Below are positions 1-9,392 of a DNA stretch of 64,000 bases, in pieces (position 1 is the first letter of the stretch; each line of letters opens with the position of its first letter). The notes below the pieces were generated by a model that saw only the letters and a program-made list of their open reading frames with translations, ran no database searches and had not been told where the DNA came from. The stretch lies in the NCBI GenBank assembly GCA_031425035.1, contig JANPIN010000132.1, forward strand, positions 5,782 to 69,781, given 5' to 3'. Position numbers and translations under genes: made by a program. This stretch comes from M3007 sp031425035. GTDB taxonomy: Bacteria; Bacteroidota; Bacteroidia; Chitinophagales; Saprospiraceae.

Positions 1-1303
1 TATACATCACCAGATCTTCCACAATAACGAAATCCAGCGGCGCGGACATGGGTGCAGTACCCACGTTCTTCATGGCCAGGCGTACCGAGTCACCGTCGCA
101 GACAGCGCTGGCCTGTAGAGAAGCACCGGACCAACCGCCATTGGTAATGCATACCGAATCGGGAAAAATATGGGCAGACGAACAGAGAGTGGAGCCCCCC
201 TGGGGCGGCAGCTCACAGCTGACGTTGAAGACGACGGTAAACGTTCCACAATACCCCGGCGCTATATCGCCAAGCAGAAAACCATACGTGTTGCCGAAGA
301 GATGTCCACCGGGAATGGTACTGTTGGTGTAGGTGAGCGCGGGATCCAGTGTGATCTCGACGTGGGCATCGGGTATGGTTTGATCACTTAAATTGCAATA
401 CAACACCTGGTAACCGCCGGGAAAGCAGGGGCGAATATGCGTGTTGCCGAGATCGACCGACATCAGCGGGCAGCGACTATTCAGCGCGACCGGAATGTTC
501 TGTTCAACGCAGGTTCCGGGGCTGAGGGTAACGGTATGGACGGTAGGGCAGATGTTACCATAATTGAACGGGACGTCGAGGCTGACCTCCACTACATCAT
601 CCTCGGGGCAAACCGCCATAAAATACCAACCCTGGGCATTGGTCTTCGTGGTATAAACGGTGCCGCTGCCCTGGCCGATAATCTTTACCGTCCACCTATT
701 GATCGTTTGTTCGCCGGCATCGAGCGTGCAGTTGACCAGCGAATCGACGAATACCCGCCCATACACCAGCAACTCGGTATTGATCCAGGCATTTTGTACG
801 TACTGATACAAGCCGTTTGTATGCGGCCCCAGCGCTCTAGTGGGCAGGCCGTTCTCGACCAGCCGGATACTATCATTGCCCAGCGCTACATCGTACCCGT
901 CCCCGACCTTCCCGTCGTTATCTATATCGAGCAGAGGAAGTTCCACGTTTGGTGCATTGACATCGTACGTGTTCCAGTCGATGAAGCTCCGTATGCGTTC
1001 CAGGCGCCACATTTCGGTGTCTTCGCATACCTGTAAAACCTGGTCCTGATAGCTAATCCCGATCAATTCCGGACCTGCTTGAACCACGTATGAGGAATCC
1101 ACCAGCAGGGGCGGCGTGTAGAAAGTGGTCGAATCCAGGTTGATCTCACCGGGATAGGACCAGGCCGGAATGTGGATGATGGTGGGGCCGGTTTGGGCTG
1201 TAATCCGGCTGGCACCAGACAGAAATAGGGCCGCTAAAATGAAGAATTTAAGAAACCGGTAAGTTGGAATCTGGCCCCCGGGCAGCAATAGCATTTTTTT
1301 CAT
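1..1303 (-). CDS. Secreted surface protein with SdrD-B-like and DUF11-like repeats, 3' end cut by window
   Basis: The gene starts at 1303 and runs off the left edge, so only about 434 N-terminal residues are visible and no stop is seen. A basic start followed by a hydrophobic stretch ending near Ala36-Gln37 looks like a type I signal peptide. A calcium-loop-like segment (LDIDNDGKVGDGYDV) lies in the first third. It is followed by an SdrD-B-like domain (VNCTLDAGEQ, then AQGWYF) and beta-rich repeats of the DUF11 kind (YCNLSDQTIPDAHVEITLDP). Such proteins in Saprospiria usually end in a T9SS sorting domain, which would lie outside the window. A start four codons downstream (1294) is also possible. 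A weak promoter-like CACCTTTG lies at 1361-1368. The function is unknown; surface display or adhesion is an inference. Confidence 0.75.
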   Translation of the reverse strand, partial: MKKMLLLPGGQIPTYRFLKFFILAALFLSGASRITAQTGPTIIHIPAWSYPGEINLDSTTFYTPPLLVDSSYVVQAGPELIGISYQDQVLQVCEDTEMWRLERIRSFIDWNTYDVNAPNVELPLLDIDNDGKVGDGYDVALGNDSIRLVENGLPTRALGPHTNGLYQYVQNAWINTELLVYGRVFVDSLVNCTLDAGEQTINRWTVKIIGQGSGTVYTTKTNAQGWYFMAVCPEDDVVEVSLDVPFNYGNICPTVHTVTLSPGTCVEQNIPVALNSRCPLMSVDLGNTHIRPCFPGGYQVLYCNLSDQTIPDAHVEITLDPALTYTNSTIPGGHLFGNTYGFLLGDIAPGYCGTFTVVFNVSCELPPQGGSTLCSSAHIFPDSVCITNGGWSGASLQASAVCDGDSVRLAMKNVGTAPMSAPLDFVIVEDLVMY

Positions 1304-1520
1304 AGGATTAAGATTGAGCATTAAAGATGCGAAACAGAGTGAATGCTGTGAATTATGATACAAAGGTGCAGCAAAACATCAGCAGGCACCAAAATCAAAA
1401 TTTCCCATAAATTGAGGCTTAAATGAATAAAAGCGTAATAACTGGTTGTAAATCAATGCGTAAAAATTATAGACGTTGAATGAATTTTAAAATTCAACTA
1501 TTTTTGTTCAAATTTTTTAA

Positions 1521-2936
1521 ATGGAAAAAAGCCAGCTGGCCCAGCTTATCCGCACTTTTTCTCCAACGGAGCGACGGGAGATCCGCAAGTTTCTGCGTTC
1601 TCCATTCATCAATGTCCGGGCGGATGTCGTACAACTGTTCGAGGAATTCTGCGAGAACGATATGCCCGACAAAACGACGACCAAACGCCGGCTTGCTGGC
1701 CAGACTGCGTTATCCGATGAAGCCATGCGACTAACCATGACCTATCTGATGCGCCTGCTCGAACGATATATGGCGCTCAAGGAGTTCGAGACCAATAATA
1801 CACAACGCGATTTGCTACTCATCGCAGCCCTGCGTAAACGCGGTTTGGATGCCTTTTTTGAAAGGCAAAAAAAGCGTCTGGAAAAAACGCTCGATGCCCA
1901 GCCCTTACGTGATGAAGCCTACTACGAAACCGGGTTTCATCTGCATTGGGAAACGCACCAGCTGGTCTCCACCACCGATCCGGCAGAGACCACTTACCTG
2001 CGCGCAGCTACCCAGTCTGCCGATGTGGCCTATTTCGCCCGAAAACTACGCCTGATCTGTCTGTCGGCCGTTCAGCAAAGCGTGTACCGCACGGAGCAGC
2101 AGCCGGAACAAGACCAACCGTTGATCGAATATGCCGAACGGACCCTCGCCGCGGAGGCCCCGGTCATCGCCCTCTACCTGCATTGTTACCACATGATCCA
2201 GACGCCGGATGAGGAGGTGCATTTTCAGCGGTTTAAAGAAATGCTACTCGGCAATCTGACGCTATTCCCGCCGGGGGAAACCCGCAACTTATTTATCTGG
2301 GCGATCAATTACTGCGTCCGCCAGCTCAATCAGGGGCAAGCACGTTATTTTCAGGAAGTTGCGGACCTCTATAAACCCGGTATTGAGAGCGGCACGCTGC
2401 TGGAAAACGGAATGATTTCCCAATACACGTACTATAACATCGTCGCCGTCATGCTGCAGACCGGCGATATGGAATGGATAGACTACTTCATCCACGCGTA
2501 TAAAAACAACCTCGAGAAAAAGCATCGCGAGAGCACCTTCAGTTTCACCCTGGCCCGCCTGCGCTATGCGCAAAAACTGTATGACCCGGTACTGGAGTTG
2601 CTGCAAAAAGCCAATTACCGCGACCCGCTGCTCAACCTGGCCGCTAAAACCCTGCTGCTGAAAACCTGGTACGAACTCGAGGAGTTTGAAACCCTGCAAT
2701 CCCACCTGGATGCCATGCGCAACTATATTCGGCGTAAGCGGGTCCTCGGTTATCACCGTACGAATTACCTCAATATTATTAAATACACGGATAAACTGCT
2801 GAACATCAATCGCCTGGATAAACAGGAAACGGAAAAACTACGCAAGCAGATCGATGTAGAAGAAAATCTGACCGAACGCTCCTGGCTTCTCGAAAAGGTT
2901 GGAGCGGGTTCCGGGAGCGGTCATAATCAGCGGTAA
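1521..2936 (+). CDS. Conserved Saprospiria-type helical protein of unknown function
   Basis: A 471-residue, highly charged, alpha-helical protein without signal peptide or membrane segment, so probably cytoplasmic. It opens with MEKSQLAQLIRTFSPTERRE, a layout I associate with uncharacterised proteins of Lewinella-like genomes. The central part has helix pairs rich in Tyr, Leu and Arg that resemble degenerate TPR/SEL1-like solenoid repeats, and the C-terminus is Lys/Glu-rich. No catalytic motif is visible. The ATG at 1521 is used because the sequence upstream is AT-rich spacer. It stands alone between the divergent surface-protein gene and the small lipoprotein gene. Function cannot be assigned. 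Confidence 0.8.
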   Translation: MEKSQLAQLIRTFSPTERREIRKFLRSPFINVRADVVQLFEEFCENDMPDKTTTKRRLAGQTALSDEAMRLTMTYLMRLLERYMALKEFETNNTQRDLLLIAALRKRGLDAFFERQKKRLEKTLDAQPLRDEAYYETGFHLHWETHQLVSTTDPAETTYLRAATQSADVAYFARKLRLICLSAVQQSVYRTEQQPEQDQPLIEYAERTLAAEAPVIALYLHCYHMIQTPDEEVHFQRFKEMLLGNLTLFPPGETRNLFIWAINYCVRQLNQGQARYFQEVADLYKPGIESGTLLENGMISQYTYYNIVAVMLQTGDMEWIDYFIHAYKNNLEKKHRESTFSFTLARLRYAQKLYDPVLELLQKANYRDPLLNLAAKTLLLKTWYELEEFETLQSHLDAMRNYIRRKRVLGYHRTNYLNIIKYTDKLLNINRLDKQETEKLRKQIDVEENLTERSWLLEKVGAGSGSGHNQR

Positions 2937-2964
2937 CGGGGCGCTCCCTCCTAAAACAAACACC

Positions 2965-3066
2965 ATGAAACAGTACTTTTTTATGATACTCGCCATTGTC
3001 GGCTTAAGCCTGGCCAGTTGTGAGAATCGAAATACCAGTGAAAGAAATGGCACTGACCCTTCCTGA
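2965..3066 (+). CDS. Very small predicted lipoprotein (33 aa)
   Basis: A short reading frame starts 28 bases after the preceding stop codon. It has a Lys-containing N-terminus, a hydrophobic stretch (YFFMILAIVGLSLAS) and a clear lipobox L-A-S-C at residues 16-19, followed by a short polar tail (ENRNTSERNGTDPS). This matches an entericidin-like micro-lipoprotein that would be cleaved before Cys19, leaving about 15 residues. The close spacing suggests co-transcription with the upstream gene. No family is recognised. It could be the remnant of a longer lipoprotein cut by the stop at 3064-3066. Confidence 0.5.
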   Translation: MKQYFFMILAIVGLSLASCENRNTSERNGTDPS

Positions 3067-3253
3067 AAAAACCTTGTCCCTTCCTGAAATTCCTTGACAG
3101 AAAATGAGCGGTTGATAAAAAGTGTTAGGCACTATAATAGGGTAATGGGGGGGAAGGTACCGGAGTTTTTTATTTTTTCGAAACTAGTCACAAATGCCTT
3201 CCCTAAATCGTTTAGACCAAACACTTTTCATTCCACTTGCATTATCCACCTTT

Positions 3254-4216
3254 ATGAAAACAAAATTAAGCCTCTTATTCTACGGATTTGTCCTCATTTC
3301 TATTTGGAGCACTTGCTTTTTAATGTCTGGGATGGCCGATACCAATACGGCCATCATGGGACTGATTTTTACGTTTTTAAGCGTTTATTTTTTGCAGAAA
3401 GAATTTGATTTTAAACTCAGTACGTCAGATAAATGGACAGTGCTGGCTTTGCCAATCCTGTTCCTTGGCTATTTATATACCGTACTATATGACATTGGTT
3501 ATTTTAAAATGCATACCCTTAATTTTGTGGCGTGGTACCAACTCTTATTTTATCTGCACATTATTAATCCGGTTACTATTGCTTTTATCGTATTACTGCT
3601 TGGGTTAACTACATTGAAGGATTTAACCAATCCCAGAAACCCATTTATATTTGCTTCGATCACTATTTTTTATGCCTACTTTTTCATGTTCACCTGGAAA
3701 AGCAGTTGGCTAGGGACACGTCAGCCGAGTTTTAGTTCCGAACTAGTGCAAAAAGCCGAAGTTCCAGGTCCGGAAACAGCTGAATTCAACTTAAACGTCA
3801 ACTTATCTGACTTTTCATTTATCAACCCCAGTCTCGATACCGTGACGTTGCCCATGAATCCCGGCCAATACACGCTCCTGGAAACCTGGTCGGAAACCTG
3901 CCCGCCTTGTATTCGGGCCATGCGTGATATGCCCGATTTTTATCGGACTGTAGCCGATAAAGTAAACGTGTACTATGTCTACGAAAACCGGAAAGCCAGT
4001 GCCCGCAACAACTTCCAGCAGATTTTCGCCTTTCCCGAAATTAAGGATAAATCAAAAATCCTGATCGACATGGAGCAGAACTTGTACCAGGCTTTAAATG
4101 TAAATGGCTTCCCCTATTTTCTAATTTTCGATGCAAACGGCAAGTTGATACACTACCTGCATGGCTATGGTGATAAAGAAATGACCGCTGCCGAAATTTC
4201 AAAATACGTCCAATAA
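3254..4216 (+). CDS. Polytopic membrane protein with C-terminal thioredoxin-like domain
   Basis: Read from the ATG at 3254 the protein has 320 residues. The first 155 residues contain about five hydrophobic segments (near 5-25, 31-48, 61-80, 92-120 and 130-148). Residues about 180-320 form a thioredoxin fold of the TlpA/ResA kind with a C-P-P-C redox motif at 216-219 (ETWSETCPPC) and a cis-Pro loop in NGFPYF. The expected role is thiol-disulfide exchange on the periplasmic side of the inner membrane. An upstream in-frame ATG at 3194 would add 20 residues; I prefer 3254 because MKTKLSLLF directly precedes the first membrane segment. The gene is visibly more AT-rich than its neighbours, which may mean a different origin. 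Confidence 0.75.
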   Translation: MKTKLSLLFYGFVLISIWSTCFLMSGMADTNTAIMGLIFTFLSVYFLQKEFDFKLSTSDKWTVLALPILFLGYLYTVLYDIGYFKMHTLNFVAWYQLLFYLHIINPVTIAFIVLLLGLTTLKDLTNPRNPFIFASITIFYAYFFMFTWKSSWLGTRQPSFSSELVQKAEVPGPETAEFNLNVNLSDFSFINPSLDTVTLPMNPGQYTLLETWSETCPPCIRAMRDMPDFYRTVADKVNVYYVYENRKASARNNFQQIFAFPEIKDKSKILIDMEQNLYQALNVNGFPYFLIFDANGKLIHYLHGYGDKEMTAAEISKYVQ

Positions 4217-4231
4217 GTACCTGCCATCTTT

Positions 4232-7099
4232 TTACAACATCATGAGTTTCCCATTTTTCACTACCTGTTTATTTCCTTCCCGAATGGCGTAAAAATAAAC
4301 CCCGGTGGACAAGTTCGGCATGGGCACCTGGTTGCTGCTACTGGTCAAAAGTTGCTGAACCAGTATATGGCCTTGCAAATCGTACAAAAAGAACTCAAAA
4401 CCTTCCTCCGGCAGCTCAATACTAAGAGGCGTATTTTTTGGCAGCATCGTGGGAAAAACAGCAATGGCCCAGCCTTTATCTGCCAGATGTACCGATCTGA
4501 TGGGCGTCAGGTCTATATGGCCCGATAGATCAAGGCTTTTAATACGGTAGTAAGTGGTACCCACATTCGGCTGCGGATCGATGACCGTATATTGACTCGC
4601 CTGGTTCTGCGGTTTTACCATGGTAAAAGTAGAGAAACGAGCGCCGTCATCACTTTTTTGCACCTCGAAATCAACCACCTGTTGTTCCGCCGCAGTTGCC
4701 CAGCGGAGCCTTACCTGGCGGTTATCCATGGCTTCGGCCTCGAATGACTGGTAGGTGACTTGGAGCGGCGTACTGAGCGCTAAATCCCATATACCCCGAC
4801 CGTAAGTACCGAAACGTATAATACTGCTGCCAATATTATCTACCGTATTGAAATCAGCGATCGGGGTTTCCGCACCCGACAGACTGTACCAGGTGGACGT
4901 ATTGAAGATGTAGGCATAAGGCCCTTCGGAGGTCGCTGCAAACAGGATCTGTTCATTATCGGAAAGCGCAATTTCATAGAAAGTCGCCAGCGGAATACTG
5001 CCACTCAGCGGCGTAAACGTTGTTCCCCCGTTGATGGATTGGTAAACGCCGGTATTGGAAAAGCCCGTACCGCAAATGAAAACTTTATCGGCATTGGTGG
5101 TCGAGGTTTTAATATCCCAGGGAATCATGGTCGTCGGCAGTCCGGCGCCGGTTTGTTTCGTCCAGTTCGTGCCCTGATCGGCAGACGAGAAAAAGGTAGC
5201 ATCCTGGGTCGAAACATACATGCGGTTATAATCCGATTGGGCAACGCCAATCGCTTTGATGACCGATGTGCCATTATTGGAATTCGACAAGAAATTATAG
5301 CTGAACTGGGTGTTTTGCCAGACCACGCCGCTGGTAATATTCACGTTCGCCGTGATTAAATAAGACCCCGCGCCACCCGACAAATTGCCGCCGGCTACAT
5401 AGGCTTTATTATCGGTAAAATCCGGTGTGGCGACCATCGGGTTTACCCAACCGGGTTTATTGGTGCCGGGAATATCGAAGGAACTCGACGACCTTATATT
5501 TCTATTCTTAAAACACGCTATACTACCATTTTGCAGCATGCCATAAAAGGACTGATCGCTGTTGAAAAACACGCCCAGCATACCGTCGCCCGTATTCATA
5601 TTATCCGTGGCCAGCATATTGAAATTCGCCAGGGAATTCCCGCCATACTTAAACGTGCCTTTATCCTGCGCCCCACAGTACAAAAAGCCGTCCGTGGCAG
5701 TTGTCTGGTCATAGAGCGTTACGGCGTTGAGACTGCTCAGGCCTAAGTTGGCGGTCGTCACAAAACGGTTGTAGGTTACATGCACGCCGGAGTGATTCAG
5801 AATAAGGATAAAAGGCGTACCGTTGGATTTTTTAAAATACTCCAGGTTCATAATATCCACATGTAAAGAGTCTTTCTGCGTCGGCGTGTTTTTATAATAT
5901 TCCCACCATTGGCTATACAGTTCGGCCCAGGCAGTCGTGTTGACGGACTTATTCACCTGGAAACCGCCGGCATATAAATTATTGTTATCGGGGTCCGCCA
6001 GCCAGCCCTTACGCCATACATCGGTCGTGGCGGTACTCAAATAGGTCCAGGTCGAACCGGTCGTCGTTTTATAGACTTTTTTATCGCTATTGGTACACAT
6101 AAACAGTTCGTAGTTACTCATCGAAGTGTTGTACCGGCCACTCACGCTGATTTTACCCGTGGTAACACCTTGTCCGGCATAACTCACCGGAGACGATATA
6201 GTGGTTGCGTTGGTGCCAAAATTATGGCTAACCGTATAGAACTGCTGGGTCTTGTTATCGACCAGGTACATCTGGTCTGAATCGTAGGGTTTCCAGAGGT
6301 CTATTTCTTCACTATTCGAACTATAGCCCGTACCCGATTCCCATACTTTGGTGTAGGATACGCCTTTGTTGGTTGTTTTATATAACTGGACTATACTCCC
6401 CCAGGGGCTGGCCGACCAGGTATTGACCAGATAATACAGGGTTTGATTATCGCTCAGCGTTAGCAGTCTCCGGCCCCTTCCCCAATGGTCGTAAAAGCTA
6501 AAACCCGTGCCTTTCGTCCAGTTCTGGCCTTCGTCGTCCGAATAGCGGATGACTTTATCATCGGTTCCCAGGCCGTATATGGCAAAAATGCGGGTACCGC
6601 CGTTATGTGGTACGACTTCTATTTCATCCGGTTCAAACTGAATGTCATCGTTCAGGAGGGCCCACGTGGCGCCGTTCAGGTTCCCTTTCCAGAGGTGGCC
6701 TTCGGTAGAAAGCGCGTAGAGCGCCTCATTACCGGGCAGGAAGTCAATTTCCCGCATATCGCCGGCTTCATTATTGGGTCCGCGCTCGTGCCAGGTGGCC
6801 TGGAGGAGTCCGCCGGCAAAAGATTCTTCTCCCGACCGCGGCGAAACCTGGGCGCGCATCTCTTGCTTATGCTGATAGTTCAGCAGCCAGTTCTGGTGGC
6901 GAATGGAATCCACATTGGTGCCCGGCGCTGCGAAGTACAGCTCCCGGCGGTAGACTGCTTTCAAAGAATCTTCCAGGTCTTTGCCTGCTTCGGTGAGTTC
7001 ATTCGTCTCCGGTTTCGCCTGGTCCATGGGCTGTTGCTGCGGATACTGGCAAGTCGCCAGACCCATGGACATTAAGATGGCTGCGAGTAATTGTTTCAT
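4232..7099 (-). CDS. Large secreted beta-propeller (BNR/VPS10-like) protein with T9SS sorting domain
   Basis: I place the start at 7099 (955 residues), because from there an N-terminal signal sequence is followed by G-L-A-T-C, which is lipobox-like but has an unusual Thr at -1. A longer form from 7174 would bury that signal. The body carries many Trp/Asp-rich repeats typical of sortilin/BNR propellers (DEGQNW, SADQGTNW, INGGTTF) up to about residue 790. A fibronectin-like segment follows (RLRWATAAEQQVVDFEVQKS), then a type A T9SS sorting domain (LYDLQGHIL, LSTGVYFYAI) ending KLMML. It is probably exported and anchored on the cell surface. Substrate and role are unknown. Confidence 0.8.
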   Translation of the reverse strand: MKQLLAAILMSMGLATCQYPQQQPMDQAKPETNELTEAGKDLEDSLKAVYRRELYFAAPGTNVDSIRHQNWLLNYQHKQEMRAQVSPRSGEESFAGGLLQATWHERGPNNEAGDMREIDFLPGNEALYALSTEGHLWKGNLNGATWALLNDDIQFEPDEIEVVPHNGGTRIFAIYGLGTDDKVIRYSDDEGQNWTKGTGFSFYDHWGRGRRLLTLSDNQTLYYLVNTWSASPWGSIVQLYKTTNKGVSYTKVWESGTGYSSNSEEIDLWKPYDSDQMYLVDNKTQQFYTVSHNFGTNATTISSPVSYAGQGVTTGKISVSGRYNTSMSNYELFMCTNSDKKVYKTTTGSTWTYLSTATTDVWRKGWLADPDNNNLYAGGFQVNKSVNTTAWAELYSQWWEYYKNTPTQKDSLHVDIMNLEYFKKSNGTPFILILNHSGVHVTYNRFVTTANLGLSSLNAVTLYDQTTATDGFLYCGAQDKGTFKYGGNSLANFNMLATDNMNTGDGMLGVFFNSDQSFYGMLQNGSIACFKNRNIRSSSSFDIPGTNKPGWVNPMVATPDFTDNKAYVAGGNLSGGAGSYLITANVNITSGVVWQNTQFSYNFLSNSNNGTSVIKAIGVAQSDYNRMYVSTQDATFFSSADQGTNWTKQTGAGLPTTMIPWDIKTSTTNADKVFICGTGFSNTGVYQSINGGTTFTPLSGSIPLATFYEIALSDNEQILFAATSEGPYAYIFNTSTWYSLSGAETPIADFNTVDNIGSSIIRFGTYGRGIWDLALSTPLQVTYQSFEAEAMDNRQVRLRWATAAEQQVVDFEVQKSDDGARFSTFTMVKPQNQASQYTVIDPQPNVGTTYYRIKSLDLSGHIDLTPIRSVHLADKGWAIAVFPTMLPKNTPLSIELPEEGFEFFLYDLQGHILVQQLLTSSSNQVPMPNLSTGVYFYAIREGNKQVVKNGKLMML

Positions 7100-7367
7100 A
7101 TTTGATAAGGTACGCGCGTGTCTTGAAAAGCAATAAAAAGGCAAGGTAGTAACAATTCTTTTACCGGGATTCAACCCGACTCAACTGCTCCAACTTGCCT
7201 AAAAAAAGGGTGCTTTCAGGCCAGGAATATCAAATTCTTGCGAAATGAATTGAAACGTGAATACTTTTATAGACGCTTCAAAAGTGCGGTAGTGTTAAGC
7301 CACGGCGGAAAAGTTTCGTGTTTTGACCTTTTTTGCGGGTTTTTCGGCACGTGGCAGCCCCTTCTCT

Positions 7368-7847
7368 TTATGTCAACTGATAAATAAACTCTTCTATTTC
7401 CATTTGCCGGGCATTGGCAAAGCCTTTATCTGTACCGATTTTCACAAAACCACATTTTTCCAACACCCGCTGCGAACTGACGTTATCAAACGCCACCCAG
7501 CCAAAAATGGGTCGGGTGGGTTCCATGGCCAGCAACATTTTAAGGGCGGTGGTGGTCACGCCTTTTCCCCAGAATGGTCGGTCCAGCCAATACGTGATGC
7601 CCGTCTTGCCATGCATTTCAAATTTGGCCACACTGCCGGCGATGGTGTCGTCCACCAGAATGGTCTGCATATTGATGGTTGGGTCCTGCAGGTGTGTGGT
7701 GTATTTTTCCAAATAGGCGGCTTGGTTGGTGGGGTCTTGGGGGGTAAAAGCGGCCAGGTAGGTTGCTTCCGGGTCGAGTTGGAATTGGAAGAAGAGTGGG
7801 AGGTCGGAGGGTTGGGTGGGAAGGAGTTGAACGGATATATGTTCCAT
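7368..7847 (-). CDS. GNAT family N-acetyltransferase (RimJ/RimL type)
   Basis: 159 residues from the ATG at 7847; the frame continues upstream to 7961, but that extension does not look like protein. The start MEHISVQLLPTQPSDLPLFFQFQ, the middle block YWLDRPFWGKGVTTTALKML (acetyl-CoA pyrophosphate loop, here G-K-G-V-T) and the block VSSQRVLEKCGFVKIG are the ordered GNAT motifs. Such enzymes transfer acetyl groups to amino groups of proteins or small molecules; the substrate cannot be read from sequence. It stands alone between the propeller protein and the alpha-oxoamine synthase gene, both on the same strand but separated by 250 bases or more. Confidence 0.85.
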   Translation of the reverse strand: MEHISVQLLPTQPSDLPLFFQFQLDPEATYLAAFTPQDPTNQAAYLEKYTTHLQDPTINMQTILVDDTIAGSVAKFEMHGKTGITYWLDRPFWGKGVTTTALKMLLAMEPTRPIFGWVAFDNVSSQRVLEKCGFVKIGTDKGFANARQMEIEEFIYQLT

Positions 7848-8036
7848 CAGGATAGCTTTTTGTGATGTGGGTAATTGTTTTAATGAAAGGTAATGAATGA
7901 AATTATACCCATATTTTATTAACAGCAGATTTGTCAATATTCTGTGGCTTCCCAGTTCCACTTAACACTTAATGCCCAAGTGCAGTTCCATTTTAAGCGG
8001 GTATAAATTCCCACTTCCCAACCCCCATAAACAAAC

Positions 8037-8078
8037 AAAAAAAGCGCCCTGCCGACCCACGTCCGCAAAGCGCTTTTC
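8037..8078 (-). terminator. Predicted Rho-independent terminator
   Basis: Inverted repeat AAAAGCGC ... GCGCTTTT just beyond the stop codon of the alpha-oxoamine synthase gene, with a T-rich tail when read on the minus strand. Confidence 0.6.
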
Positions 8079-8099
8079 CCTATAAAAAACCGAAGTAAT

Positions 8100-9344
8100 C
8101 TACGCAATCACCTCCGGCACATGGTCCTTATAAACCCCGGCCTGCATTTTCTCGCGCACCGCGGTGAAAGCCTCCAGCGTCACCCGAATATCCTCTTCCG
8201 TATGTTCGGCGGTCGGGATGAGGCGCAGGATGAGCATGCCTTTCGGGATCACCGGATACGCCACCAGGGAGCAGAATACGCCGTAATTATCGCGCATATC
8301 CTTCACCAGCGCCATGGCTTCCTCGACTTCGCCGTACATGTACACGGGCGTTACGCAGGTGTTGGTGTCGCCGATGTCGAAACCGCGCTCCTGCAGGCCG
8401 CTTTGCAGCAAACGGACGTTGTTCCAGAGCTTTTCGCGGAGTTCCGGTTTAGTTTTCAGCAGCTCAAAACGCTTGATCGCGCCTTCTACCAGCGGCATGG
8501 GCAGCGATTTGGCGAAGATCTGCGAGCGCATGTTGTAGCGCAGGAAACGGATGATATCGGCCGGTGCGGCTACGAAAGCGCCGATCAGGGCCATACTTTT
8601 CGCAAAAGTGCTGAAGTAGATGTCCACGTCGTCGCTTACGCCCTGGTGTTCGGCAGCGCCGGCGCCGGTAGCGCCCAGCATACCGAAGCCGTGGGCGTCG
8701 TCGATGAGCAGACGGAAGTTGTATTTTTCTTTCAGGGCCACGATCTCGCGCAGTTTGCCCTGATCCCCGCGCATACCGAACACGCCTTCGGTAATCACCA
8801 GAATACCACCGCCGGTCTCGTCGGTGAGGCGTTTGGCGCGCTCCAGATTTTTGTCCAGACTGGCAATGTCGTTGTGGTTATAGGCGAAGCGTTTGCCCAT
8901 GTGCATGCGCATGGCATCCACAATACAGGCATGGCTTTCGGCATCGTACACCGCTACGTCGTGGCGGGTCAGCAGCGAGTCGATGACCGACATGATGCCC
9001 TGGTAGCCGTAGTTGAGCAGATAACCGTCCTCTTTGCCCACGAAATGAGCGAGGTCGGTTTCCAGTTGTTTATGCTGCTTGGTTTCGCCGGACATCATCC
9101 GGGCGCCCATCGGGTAAGCAAAGCCCCAGCGGGCGGCAGCCTCAGCGTCGGCTTGACGCACTTCCGGGTGGTTGGCCAGGCCGAGGTAGTTATTAATGCT
9201 CCAGCAAATGACCTCGCGGCCTTTGAATTGCATGCGGTTGCCCAGTTCGCCTTCCAGTTGCGGGAACATATAATAGCCCTCGGCTACTTCGGCGTATTTG
9301 CCGAGCGGGCCGGCTTGCTGGAGAATGCGGTCAAATAAATCCAT
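8100..9344 (-). CDS. PLP-dependent alpha-oxoamine synthase, candidate cysteate fatty acyltransferase
   Basis: 414 residues, class II aminotransferase fold of the alpha-oxoamine synthase family (KBL, BioF, serine palmitoyltransferase). Visible active-site residues are the Schiff-base lysine K249 in STFAKSMA, the D215-x-A-H218 motif contacting the PLP ring, and the stacking H138 in ESHAC. The family condenses an acyl thioester with an amino acid and releases CO2. The sequence closely matches what I remember of the Flavobacteria branch (MDxFERI...GPLGKWAEVAEGY) that includes the F. johnsoniae cysteate fatty acyltransferase of capnine synthesis. With the cysteine-synthase-like gene upstream this supports a sulfonolipid role, but glycine acetyltransferase or sphingolipid synthesis cannot be excluded. 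It is the last gene of the group 8100-11432. Confidence 0.85.
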   Translation of the reverse strand: MDLFDRILQQAGPLGKYAEVAEGYYMFPQLEGELGNRMQFKGREVICWSINNYLGLANHPEVRQADAEAAARWGFAYPMGARMMSGETKQHKQLETDLAHFVGKEDGYLLNYGYQGIMSVIDSLLTRHDVAVYDAESHACIVDAMRMHMGKRFAYNHNDIASLDKNLERAKRLTDETGGGILVITEGVFGMRGDQGKLREIVALKEKYNFRLLIDDAHGFGMLGATGAGAAEHQGVSDDVDIYFSTFAKSMALIGAFVAAPADIIRFLRYNMRSQIFAKSLPMPLVEGAIKRFELLKTKPELREKLWNNVRLLQSGLQERGFDIGDTNTCVTPVYMYGEVEEAMALVKDMRDNYGVFCSLVAYPVIPKGMLILRLIPTAEHTEEDIRVTLEAFTAVREKMQAGVYKDHVPEVIA

Positions 9345-9392
9345 GTTTATTTAATAATGATGGTGATGATCAGGAATGGAGGTTAACGTTCA

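Noticed and set aside
3094..3138. TTGACA and TATAAT resembling a sigma-70 promoter
   Set aside because: The two hexamers are 33 bases apart, and Bacteroidota do not use that consensus.
8121..9338. 405-residue frame on the plus strand opposite the alpha-oxoamine synthase
   Set aside because: Mirror frame of a real gene with unnatural His/Val/Ala-rich composition and no family motif; similar long shadows at 18267-19649 (-), 12760-13506 (+) and 43816-44760 (-) were rejected for the same reason.
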